The position numbers and the translations under genes are program-made. Below, one piece after another: positions 29,926 to 37,530 of a stretch of 37,752 bases of DNA. The notes beneath the pieces were generated by a model. The model made no database searches. It was given only the letters and a program-made list of their open reading frames with translations, and was not told where the DNA came from. Source of the stretch: Symploca sp. SIO3C6 (lineage in GTDB: Bacteria > Cyanobacteriota > Cyanobacteriia > Cyanobacteriales > Coleofasciculaceae); NCBI GenBank assembly GCA_010692425.1, contig JAAHHJ010000016.1, positions 1 through 37,752 on the forward strand, written 5' to 3'. How positions within the stretch are numbered: position 1 is the first letter of the stretch; every line of letters begins with the position of its first letter.

Positions 29926-31227
29926 ATGAAAATTGCTTTTGTTGCACAACCATTTGATGTTTTGCTACCGATTCCTAAGAATTCTATTTCGATTTGGGCA
30001 GATGAGATTTCCACCAACATTGCCCAAAAACATGAAGTGCTAGTTTATTCTTCTAAAAGGGATGCTCATCAACACACTGCCGAAAAAAAACAGGTTAAAC
30101 ACATTGGTATAGATACTGATTGGGATAACAAATTACTAAATATTTTAAATAAAATTCAAGTAAGAATTCAAACAATATTATCCAATTACTTTAAAATAAA
30201 AACTAATTTTTATTCGCCCAAAGCTCATTTTTTTAGATGGTATTATTATTGGTTTTATATCGCTGCCATTTCATTGGCGCTTAAGGGAGAAAAAGTTGAA
30301 GCAGTCATTGTTCCAAATTTTTCTCAGTTTCTGCCAATTATTAGGTACTTCAATAAGGATGTAAAAATAATTTTAGTAATGCAATGTGATTGGCTGATCG
30401 AAATAGATTCAGTCAGAATTAACAGCTGGATTAAAAGCGCAGATTTGATTTTAGGTTGTAGCAACCATATAACGCAGGGCATAAGAGATAAATTACCACA
30501 GTTTCAAACTAGATGTAAAACACTTTATAATGGGACAAATATTACAAAATTTAATAGCAGTCAAATTAGTCAAAAAAGAATTAAGGAAATCAGGAATCAG
30601 CTTAATTTAAAGAACGAGCAAGTAATTTTATCTGCTGGCAGAATTACTCCAGAAAAAGGATTACATGTTCTGATCGAAGCCATGAAACTGGTTGTGGCAA
30701 TCCAGCCAGAATCTATATTATTAGTTGCTGGACCTTTTGCTACCAATGCTCCTAGCCCAATTGCCAGCCAGGAGCGTGATTCACAGTTGCATAAAATCGA
30801 AAAGCTTAAGAATAATTACAAAGGTTATTTGAAGAGCATATCCTATGGTATTGAAGAGAAAGTAAAATTTTTAGGCAGTCTACCTCATGCACAACTTGCA
30901 GCTTACTATAGCTTGTGCGATATATTTGTACACCCATCTGTGTGGAATGAACCTTTCGGGATGATTTTAACTGAAGCGATGTCTTGCCAACGTCCAGTTA
31001 TATCCACATACAGGGGTGGAATTCCCGAAATTGTAGTTCACAATCAGACTGGTTTACTGGTACAACCAAACGATCCTCAAGCTTTAGCTGAGGCAATTTT
31101 ACAGCTACTCAAGAGCGAGGTACGAAGACAGGAAATGGGCAGAGCAGGAAAAATAAGAGTTGAACAGGAGTTTTCTTGGGAAAAATCTTCCCGAATTTTG
31201 TTAGGTTTTTTAGATGAGATGCAATAG
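29926..31227 (+). CDS. Glycosyltransferase family 4
   Basis: A 433-residue GT-B glycosyltransferase, retaining type. The N-terminal acceptor domain is unusually Tyr/Phe/Ile rich (RWYYYWFYIAAISLAL), suggesting membrane association. The donor domain has SAGRITPEKGLHVLIEAMKL, the SVWNEPFGMILTEAMSCQRP block with the E-x7-E motif, and GGIPEIVVHNQTGLLVQPND. It likely transfers an activated sugar in exopolysaccharide or glycan assembly; donor and acceptor cannot be inferred. A GT2 gene follows 143 bp downstream on the same strand. Lower GC than its neighbours is suggested by Ile/Lys/Asn-rich composition, which may reflect transfer. Confidence 0.9.
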   Translation: MKIAFVAQPFDVLLPIPKNSISIWADEISTNIAQKHEVLVYSSKRDAHQHTAEKKQVKHIGIDTDWDNKLLNILNKIQVRIQTILSNYFKIKTNFYSPKAHFFRWYYYWFYIAAISLALKGEKVEAVIVPNFSQFLPIIRYFNKDVKIILVMQCDWLIEIDSVRINSWIKSADLILGCSNHITQGIRDKLPQFQTRCKTLYNGTNITKFNSSQISQKRIKEIRNQLNLKNEQVILSAGRITPEKGLHVLIEAMKLVVAIQPESILLVAGPFATNAPSPIASQERDSQLHKIEKLKNNYKGYLKSISYGIEEKVKFLGSLPHAQLAAYYSLCDIFVHPSVWNEPFGMILTEAMSCQRPVISTYRGGIPEIVVHNQTGLLVQPNDPQALAEAILQLLKSEVRRQEMGRAGKIRVEQEFSWEKSSRILLGFLDEMQ

Positions 31228-31370
31228 AAAAATATCTCTAAAAATAGAATAATAAATTTAACTTTATTGTCTATTTAAATAGTAAATGTTAACATCAAAA
31301 AATACCTAAGTTGCAAAAAAATTGACTCTACTAATCAATTTTAATTCTTTCTCAGGAGAAATAAGTCAAG

Positions 31371-32330
31371 ATGAGTAATGATAATCCCCGTGTAAGTATT
31401 GGTCTTCCTGTTTATAACGGCGAACAGCATCTTAGGGAAGCTATAGATTCTATTTTAGCTCAGACATTTGAGGATTTCGAGTTAATTATATCGGATAATG
31501 CCTCCACTGATAGCACTCAACAGATTTGTGAAGAATACGCTGCCAAAGATGGACGTATCCGCTACTGTCGGAATGAAAAAAATATCGGTGCTGCACTCAA
31601 TTTCAATCGGGTTTTTGAATTGTCTCGAGGTGAGTACTTTAAGTGGGCTGCTTGTGATGATAAGTGCGCCCCCGAATTAATAGCAAAGTGTGTTGAGGTA
31701 CTTGACAAAGATAGTTCTGTAGTTGTCTGCCACTCTCGGACAATGTATATTGTCCATGATAAACAGGGAGATTTTCAGAAAGAAAAGGAGTATGGTGGCT
31801 CCACAAACACTCATTTGCCTCAACCACAGCAGCGTTTTTATGACCTCGTTTGTGCCCGTGCATCATGCTTACAAATTTTCGGGCTGATACGTGCAAATTT
31901 TCTGAAGCAAACACCGCTAATCGGTGGTTATGCAGCATCAGACATTGTTTTATTAGTCAAACTTGCCCTATTTGGCAGATTTCAAGAAATCCCTGAATTC
32001 CTGTTCTATTACAGGCTCCATCCCAAACAATCTGTTTGGACATTATCTTGGAATCCTCAAGCTTACACCTTCTGGTATGCTCCCGCCAGAGAAGGGGAGA
32101 TTGTCTTTCCACAATGGAGACTTTTGCGTGAGTATTGCTTAGCTATTACTAGTGCTCCTATAAGTTGGAATCAGAAACTACGCTGTTATTTCCATATGGG
32201 AGTTTGGTTACAACAGAATCAGAAAATATTGATCAATGATTTATTTTTTGTTGTCAAACAGGTTCTAAGGCCTGTAAAAAATTTACTGAAGCCTTCGTCT
32301 ATGAAACAAAATCAAGAGAAACAGACTTAA
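31371..32330 (+). CDS. Glycosyltransferase family 2
   Basis: A 319-residue GT-A inverting glycosyltransferase. The nucleotide-binding start is VSIGLPVYNGEQHLREAIDS, then LIISDNASTDSTQQ. The metal-binding motif is AACDDKC, with D-D in the DxD place. A C-terminal region with an amphipathic helix (LFFVVKQVLRPVKNLLKP) could anchor it to the membrane. AGGAG precedes the ATG by about 13 bases. With the GT4 before it, it forms a small glycan-assembly pair. Product unknown. Confidence 0.92.
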   Translation: MSNDNPRVSIGLPVYNGEQHLREAIDSILAQTFEDFELIISDNASTDSTQQICEEYAAKDGRIRYCRNEKNIGAALNFNRVFELSRGEYFKWAACDDKCAPELIAKCVEVLDKDSSVVVCHSRTMYIVHDKQGDFQKEKEYGGSTNTHLPQPQQRFYDLVCARASCLQIFGLIRANFLKQTPLIGGYAASDIVLLVKLALFGRFQEIPEFLFYYRLHPKQSVWTLSWNPQAYTFWYAPAREGEIVFPQWRLLREYCLAITSAPISWNQKLRCYFHMGVWLQQNQKILINDLFFVVKQVLRPVKNLLKPSSMKQNQEKQT

Positions 32331-32351
32331 TTTATTTTGGTAAATTTGTAG

Positions 32352-32374
32352 TGTGGGCATCTTGCCCGCTTGCT
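32352..32374. repeat. GTGGGCATCTTGCCCGC interspersed palindrome
   Basis: A GTGGGCATCTTGCCCGC unit (GGGC/GCCC palindrome) in the gap between the GT2 and AtzG-like genes. This sequence type is a familiar interspersed repeat in cyanobacteria (from memory). Confidence 0.45.
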
Positions 32375-32429
32375 GCAATCAGCTGTTCCACCCCTTACCT
32401 ATTCCTTACTCCCTAAAAATAATTGCACT

Positions 32430-32633
32430 ATGGAAGAAAACATTGATTTTAGTGAATATGTCAAACAAATGGCTAAGGTACTAGATCTGCCAATTGCTCC
32501 CAAATACTTTCCTAGTGTGGTAGAGAATTTTGCTAGGGTATCTATGATCGCTTCTGTAGTGATGGAATTCCCATTACCTGAGGATGTCGAAGCTGCTCCT
32601 GTCTTTCAACTGAGAAAGGAACAGCTGTATTAA
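32430..32633 (+). CDS. AtzG-like (DUF4089) small protein, orphan
   Basis: A 67-residue protein. MEENIDFSEYVKQMAKVLDL, PIAPKYFPSVVENFARVS, VMEFPLPEDVEAAPVF match the AtzG/DUF4089 pattern: a short helical protein that binds and stabilises an amidase of the AtzE/GatA type, as GatC does for GatA. No amidase lies in the window, which is unusual since the two are normally adjacent. The ATG at 32430 is preferred over one 20 codons upstream, whose extra sequence is translated repeat DNA. It converges on the PatA-like protease gene. Confidence 0.8.
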   Translation: MEENIDFSEYVKQMAKVLDLPIAPKYFPSVVENFARVSMIASVVMEFPLPEDVEAAPVFQLRKEQLY

Positions 32634-32704
32634 ATCCTTATGAGCTGCTACTTGCCGTCTTCTAATCAAGAAACCCATGCTATTTTTAAGAGTACTCTCG
32701 CTCC

Positions 32705-34954
32705 CTATTTAGGTACAGACCAAGAACGAACCTCACCCAAAGTAACAGGAATTGTATCCCTAACATCAATAGTAAAACGGAAAACTTTCCTTGCCCGACG
32801 ACCATTTTCTGGGTCAAAAAACTTCAGTTTCACATCCCAACAATCACTATCTAAGCGGCAAAAGGGGCTTTTATCCACTTCAATATTCTCTAATTCCATA
32901 CCTGCAGTAACTGCTTCAGATAAGGTTGATGCAGCTTGAAAGGCATTAGTAGCAGCAAAATTGAGGGCGCGATCGCGGGCAAGTTGCCCCAAGTTACGCA
33001 AATCGTAGTAGATACGCTGTAAGAAGCTAGATAGTGATTTACGCATTAGTTGCTCGTCAGGAGTTTCTTCGAGTTGGGCGCTCACTGCTTCGATGGCATA
33101 ACTAACTAGGGTATTGATTTTCCATCCATAAATTCCCCGCTTGGCTTGCATTTCAATTACTGGTACAATTTGACCAGAAAACAGTTTGACAGTTCTATCT
33201 GTGAGTCGTCCAGGGATACTTACCCGTTCGATGTAATTTTCACTTTCTTCTGCTTCTATCTCTCCTGCCAATAGTTGCAGCAGGGTTTCATAGACATCAA
33301 AGGCAAAGGCACCAACAGGTTCGATCGCATAAACTGGAGTTAACTCTAGGTTCAATGTCCAAATTAAGGAACTGGCCTCTGAGAGATTTGTCTCCAGATA
33401 ATCTACCATCTGACGGGCATCGTAGGGATTGGCCGGAACCTGTGTAGCGTCTATCTCTACTGCTGGCATCAGTTGTTTAAAGGAGTCGCGTCTAGCTTCG
33501 GTGCCGAAGTCGTAGCCTAAGGTGCCTAAGACATAGACTAGGTTAGACACAGCACTGGGAGTAATGGCTTCAGCAGTTTGACTGGCGGTGATATTAGTAG
33601 CAGTGTTACTGGGCATAACAGCATTTTCATTACTCGATGGACTGGTTTCTGGTATGCTGGCAGCAGCAGCTAATAGCCCAGATTCTGTCAGAGATTCAAT
33701 TCTTTGGTTGGTAACGGCAGTCAGTTGAAACTCTGTCTCAGTAAAGCTTTCAGTTACCTGAATAGGGCTTTGGCTACTCTCGTTTCTAAGGGGAGTATTA
33801 TCTGCCTGAGAATTAATGGGAGTATGGTTTGTGTTTGAAGCTTCTAAGAGTGCAGATGGTGTTGAAAAAGATTCTGTCTGAGGCGGTGTATTATCTGTTA
33901 GACTAGCATCTAAACTAGCCTCGACCATTGCCTCTGCACTATTGGCAGCAGTTACACTGGCCAAGGTTTCTCCTGTAAGTAATTTAAAAGCACCAGATAC
34001 ATTGAGTTTACCAAGTAAACAGCGTTCTGGTTCTTCCACCTCTTGAGGATCACAAGGGATAGCGCTATTAGTAATAGCAGCCCTTACTGCCTCAGCGTCG
34101 GGGGATGCACCCCGTTGCAGTTGCATGCTCATCAGTAAAGCCGAAATTCCAGTAACGATGGGAGCAGCACAGCTAGTACCTCTCTTCCTAATTGCCTCAT
34201 CGGTGCCTGGTTGCGCACCTAAGACATTGCCTCCAGGAGCTAGTACCCCTTGCTGTTGATATTGTCCTCCCCAATTACTGAATTTGAAAGGTTCTCCCTC
34301 ATCTTTCATTGCTCCCACAGTTAGGACATTTTCTAATACTGCTGGGATGCACCAACATTCGCCTTTATCGTTGCCACCAGGAGCGACAATTAAGACATTG
34401 TTTTCTTGTGCTTGCCGTATGACCTTGTCAAGCAATTCGTGGGCAACTCCGGTTTGGGTGGGTTGGCAGGCGGCAATATGAATGATGTTAGCACCAGAAT
34501 CTAAGGCTAAGTTAATGGCGCGGGTGAGGCTGAGGGGAGAGATGAAGTTATTATTCTCGAAGGAAATAGGTATATTGATGCCCTTGCAGTTGGGGGCGAT
34601 GCCTTCTACAGGAGAGTCTGGTTGACCAAAAATCGTGCTAGAGATATGGGTGGCGTGGAAGGCTAAGCCAAGACTATCGCGAATTTGCTCATCTGGGATG
34701 GCTTCTTCCAGTTTTGAGGCTTTGGTGTCGTCGTCGTCATCACTATTTTCTATTTCTATATAGGCTTCTAGATATTTAGGTTCAATCGGGAATTCTTCTT
34801 CCCAGTAAGGTTGAATTTTAGTGAGGTTAGCTCCTTGGAAACAGGCGCGCTCTAAGTCAACTGGGCCATCAAGCACAGCAATAGTAATTCTAGGATCTCC
34901 TTTGGTGTGAGTCCAGAGTTCAGAAAGTCCGGGTATATCAGTTAGATCAGGCAT
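32705..34954 (-). CDS. PatA-type cyanobactin maturation protease (subtilisin-like S8)
   Basis: A 749-residue protease. The N-terminal S8 domain (1-310) has the full triad: D29 in AVLDGPVD, H100 in FHATHIS, S261 in RGTSCAAPIV, with oxyanion N195 in PGGND. A Thr/Ser/Asn-rich linker (about 330-470) leads to the C-terminal domain shared by PatA and PatG proteases (LGTLGYDFGTEARRDSF to TLGEVRSWSVPK). In cyanobactin pathways PatA cuts the leader from the precursor and PatG cuts the follower and cyclises. Starting directly with the S8 domain and lacking an oxidase, this one fits PatA; subtilisin alone would not carry that C-terminal domain. Solitary homologues also occur. It lies on the same strand as the prenyltransferase and precursor but is split from them by a Uma2-XisI cassette. 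Confidence 0.88.
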   Translation of the reverse strand: MPDLTDIPGLSELWTHTKGDPRITIAVLDGPVDLERACFQGANLTKIQPYWEEEFPIEPKYLEAYIEIENSDDDDDTKASKLEEAIPDEQIRDSLGLAFHATHISSTIFGQPDSPVEGIAPNCKGINIPISFENNNFISPLSLTRAINLALDSGANIIHIAACQPTQTGVAHELLDKVIRQAQENNVLIVAPGGNDKGECWCIPAVLENVLTVGAMKDEGEPFKFSNWGGQYQQQGVLAPGGNVLGAQPGTDEAIRKRGTSCAAPIVTGISALLMSMQLQRGASPDAEAVRAAITNSAIPCDPQEVEEPERCLLGKLNVSGAFKLLTGETLASVTAANSAEAMVEASLDASLTDNTPPQTESFSTPSALLEASNTNHTPINSQADNTPLRNESSQSPIQVTESFTETEFQLTAVTNQRIESLTESGLLAAAASIPETSPSSNENAVMPSNTATNITASQTAEAITPSAVSNLVYVLGTLGYDFGTEARRDSFKQLMPAVEIDATQVPANPYDARQMVDYLETNLSEASSLIWTLNLELTPVYAIEPVGAFAFDVYETLLQLLAGEIEAEESENYIERVSIPGRLTDRTVKLFSGQIVPVIEMQAKRGIYGWKINTLVSYAIEAVSAQLEETPDEQLMRKSLSSFLQRIYYDLRNLGQLARDRALNFAATNAFQAASTLSEAVTAGMELENIEVDKSPFCRLDSDCWDVKLKFFDPENGRRARKVFRFTIDVRDTIPVTLGEVRSWSVPK

Positions 34955-35147
34955 TTAATTTTAATTAAGTTTAAAGTACAAGTCAAAGGTTAAGATTTGG
35001 TTTGTAGAGGCGCACTGACTTGTGCCCTCTAATAGCTGCTATCAGCGTAGGTTGGGTAGAGTCAAGGGAAACCTGACTTACAACGATGTATTGCGTATAT
35101 TTAAGCATTTGAGTCAATTGGTAATAAAGGGGTTGTGAGCATCTCAA

Positions 35148-35175
35148 ATTACTTATTACTTATTACTTATTACTT
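35148..35175. repeat. ATTACTT heptamer tandem repeat, 4 copies (left flank of the Uma2-XisI cassette)
   Basis: Four perfect ATTACTT units overlap the 3' end of the Uma2 gene, whose stop codon TAA lies inside the array. Same heptamer and orientation as at 36289-36316 and 13536-13577. Confidence 0.9.
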
Positions 35176-35826
35176 ATTATTAGTGGCTAATCCATGTTGC
35201 AAAACTTCTATAACTTTTGTCAAGTTTCCCGCTAATAGGGCTTCTTTAGCTAACCATAATCCGGGGAACACTTCCGAGCAAATTATGCCTTCTTGATTAG
35301 GTTCGAGTTGGATATATTCTCCTTCAGTTAATCTAAACCAATCGAATTGTCCTTCATAAACTCGCCACACTAAATATTCTTGTACTTGATGGCGGCGATA
35401 GACCTCAAGTTTTTGGTGTAAATCATAGGAAGCACTACTAGCAGCAATTTCTACAATCAACTCTGGCGCACCTTCGAGATAATCATCTTTACTAATAATT
35501 GATTGTCCCCCTACTTCAATTCTTAGCAGAGCATCCGGTTGCGGTTCGTTGTCAGCGTCGAGGCGTACTGTTGCATTATCTCCTAACCCTACCCCTGGTG
35601 TAGCAGCTTTGTAGAACCCAAGCCAAGTCATAATGTAAGCATGAGGTTCTCCATGACTTTTGTATCTTATCGGTGATGCCACGTAGACAACTCCTGCAAT
35701 TAGTTCCGCTTTTTTGAGCTGAGGCATGTCATGATAGCGGCGCTCAAATTCTGTGCGGTTGAGTCTGTCTCCGCTTTCGAGGGGGGGGATGGGTAAGGGG
35801 GGAGAAATAGCACTCTTGAAGGTCAT
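35170..35826 (-). CDS. Uma2-family (DUF820) putative endonuclease
   Basis: A 218-residue protein of the very widespread cyanobacterial Uma2/DUF820 family, a restriction-endonuclease-like PD-(D/E)xK fold. The conserved blocks are present: GVVYVASPIRYKSHGEPHAY, EPQPDALLRI (catalytic D), APELIVEIAASSASYD (E) and KLEVYRRHQVQEYLVW (K). Biological role unknown. The last residues NNK come from the heptamer repeat that overlaps the stop. It lies between the PatA-like protease and the prenyltransferase, with XisI divergent from it. Confidence 0.9.
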   Translation of the reverse strand: MTFKSAISPPLPIPPLESGDRLNRTEFERRYHDMPQLKKAELIAGVVYVASPIRYKSHGEPHAYIMTWLGFYKAATPGVGLGDNATVRLDADNEPQPDALLRIEVGGQSIISKDDYLEGAPELIVEIAASSASYDLHQKLEVYRRHQVQEYLVWRVYEGQFDWFRLTEGEYIQLEPNQEGIICSEVFPGLWLAKEALLAGNLTKVIEVLQHGLATNNK

Positions 35827-35930
35827 TTTCTTAGTTTATGCTGCAACCAGCTGTTGGTATTTGTTCAGTATTCTAGCAAGGTAGAATGTGATAATAATGT
35901 TTATGACCCTATTAACGAGGTAATTGTACA

Positions 35931-36266
35931 ATGGAAAAAATAGAAAACTACCGCATCTATATTCAACAACTATTAAAACAATATGCGAGTCTAGGTTCAG
36001 CCGATCAGGAAGTAGAAACTCAAACTATCTTTGATACAGAACATGACCATTATCAATTAGTATATGCAGGCTGGAAAAAGAGAAAACGGATGTATGGTTG
36101 TATCTTACATCTAGATATCAAAGATGAGAAAATTTGGATTCAGCATGATGGTACAGAGATTGGTATGGCGAATGAATTAGTCAAGTTGGGAGTACCTAAA
36201 GAAGATATTGTTTTAGCTTTTCACGAACCATTTGTTAGACGGTATACAGGTTTTGCCATTGGTTAG
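35931..36266 (+). CDS. xisI: XisI-like protein
   Basis: A 111-residue protein matching XisI, first named as a factor controlling excision of the fdxN element in heterocystous cyanobacteria. ENYRIYIQQLLKQYASLGSA, VYAGWKKRKRMYGCILHLDI and GTEIGMANELVKLGVPKEDI, then VLAFHEPFVRRYTGFAIG cover the whole family pattern. GAGG lies 10 bases before the ATG. The usual partner XisH is not present, so this is an orphan copy, as is common. Its role here is unknown; no site-specific recombination element is visible. Confidence 0.93.
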   Translation: MEKIENYRIYIQQLLKQYASLGSADQEVETQTIFDTEHDHYQLVYAGWKKRKRMYGCILHLDIKDEKIWIQHDGTEIGMANELVKLGVPKEDIVLAFHEPFVRRYTGFAIG

Positions 36267-36281
36267 TCTAAATCACCCTCC

Positions 36282-36316
36282 TTTACTTATTACTTATTAC
36301 TTATTACTTATTACTT
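36282..36316. repeat. ATTACTT heptamer tandem repeat, 4-5 copies (right flank of the Uma2-XisI cassette)
   Basis: A degenerate TTTACTT followed by four perfect ATTACTT units. The array runs into the stop codon of the prenyltransferase gene (TAA on the minus strand at 36317-36315). With the array at 35148-35175 it brackets uma2 and xisI as direct repeats. Confidence 0.9.
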
Positions 36317-37184
36317 AAACACCGTAGTACATATTTAACTTTTGAATTGACCCAGCCAGCAACTCCGATTCTGGGATAGACACTACTAGAGCTTTCACAG
36401 GTTGATGCCGATAATAGGCATCAATCCTAGAAGCTAGATCATTACCTAAGTTATCAACAAAATTGCTGGGCTCAAGTGCGTGAAAATAGAGAATTTTGCT
36501 CTCATTGGCTTGGCTAAAACCAATCTGGAGTTTATAACAGTCATCTAGTAGTCGTAAAGCAGGCGGTGAAAAAACTGTCGTCAGTCGCTGCCGCACGTCA
36601 ACTCGCTGCCATTCCTCCGCTGAGATTGTAGGATAAAGCTCGATAGCATTACGACCATCGAGCCAAAAATCAAAACCCACTAGTAATTGGTTGTTAACAA
36701 GTAGTAATCGTAAATCTTGGCTGTCGCCAGCTAGGGCGATTGCTGTTTCTAGCTTTTCAGGATAATCATCAATCCAGATAAAAAGCTTCAAGCGCGAATC
36801 AGTTATCTCCCGACGTGCATCTACTCCCACCAAGATTTTTATCACTTTAGTGAAGTCAAAGCCAATGCCTAAAAATTCCTGTAGTAACTGATAATTAAGC
36901 TTAACTTCAATTCTTCTTTCTACTTTGCCAAAGAAGTTAAGCGCTGCCCTAATTTGCTCTTTAGCATCCTGCTGGTTCACAAACGCTAAACTGAAGCGAG
37001 CAGCGTGAAGTTTATCTTGGTCAATCTTGCAGGCACAGTCAATAAGACAATCTTGTCGTGCTTGCACAAAGTTTTCAAATAACTCTAGAGGATAAAGATT
37101 TTCAACCCCAAAGATGCGTTTGTGTTCGCCAAGATATCGGAGATTCTTGTCGCTATCAATAGAAACATTATTGGCTGTAATCAT
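36315..37184 (-). CDS. LynF/TruF/PatF-family peptide prenyltransferase (cyanobactin)
   Basis: A 289-residue protein of the cyanobactin prenyltransferase family (ABBA fold), which attaches dimethylallyl groups to side chains or termini of the macrocyclic or linear peptide. The family pattern is strong: RYLGEHKRIFGVENLYPLEL then FENFVQ, CLIDCACKIDQDKLHAARFS, FDFTKVIKILVGVDAR, IDDYPEKLETAIALAGDSQD and LLVNNQLLVGFDFWLDGR then NAIELYP. Length matches. Related enzymes prenylate Tyr, Ser/Thr, Trp, Arg or termini; PatF itself is reported inactive. The candidate precursor 346 bp upstream has a single core Trp and no Tyr or Ser, so Trp is a likely target (inference). The ATG overlaps the stop of a 6-codon upstream ORF. 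Confidence 0.92.
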   Translation of the reverse strand: MITANNVSIDSDKNLRYLGEHKRIFGVENLYPLELFENFVQARQDCLIDCACKIDQDKLHAARFSLAFVNQQDAKEQIRAALNFFGKVERRIEVKLNYQLLQEFLGIGFDFTKVIKILVGVDARREITDSRLKLFIWIDDYPEKLETAIALAGDSQDLRLLLVNNQLLVGFDFWLDGRNAIELYPTISAEEWQRVDVRQRLTTVFSPPALRLLDDCYKLQIGFSQANESKILYFHALEPSNFVDNLGNDLASRIDAYYRHQPVKALVVSIPESELLAGSIQKLNMYYGV

Positions 37185-37201
37185 TTCTCTCCATTACTCA
37201 T
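37181..37201 (-). other. Minimal upstream ORF (6 codons) overlapping the prenyltransferase start
   Basis: ATG-AGT-AAT-GGA-GAG-AAA-TGA. A strong GAGGAGG (37212-37218) lies 10 bases before its ATG, and its stop overlaps the prenyltransferase start as ATGA. The GGAG inside it is itself placed to serve the main start. Confidence 0.35.
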
Positions 37202-37278
37202 GCCTAGAAAACCTCCTCGACGAGTGTGTTAGGAAATACAGGGGTTTTTGCCTGAGATATAAACCTGGAGCAAAGAAA

Positions 37279-37317
37279 GCTACCCAGTCTCACCGGGATA
37301 GTAAGCTGCTGAGTAGC
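37279..37317 (-). terminator. Hairpin between the precursor and the prenyltransferase
   Basis: On the minus strand GCTACTCAG (37317-37309) pairs with CTGGGTAGC (37287-37279) through nine pairs including one G-U, followed by TTTCTTTGC. It is a plausible partial terminator that would make the precursor transcript more abundant than the enzyme transcript. A further hairpin with arms GGCACG/CCGTGCC lies at about 37441-37473. The rest of 37202-37530 holds no credible gene. Confidence 0.55.
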
Positions 37318-37530
37318 TTCTTAATCTTTTTGCCACTCCTGTCAGACTACAAGTGAATTCTCTACTCTATTGAGAGCTTTAAGGGTACCGTACCAGGTAT
37401 CAAAAAGCCAACAAGTATCTGAAAACAAGTAATTGAAGTGGCACGGCAGTTTATACAAGTAAATCGTGCCGTAGGCGAAGTAGAAAAAAAATTTTGACCT
37501 TTTCTGAGATTGAGTGATAATTTAATGGTG

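Noticed and set aside
32640-32939. A 99-codon plus ORF after the AtzG-like gene
   Set aside because: It runs antisense through the 3' end of the PatA-type protease gene and has no motif or ribosome binding site.
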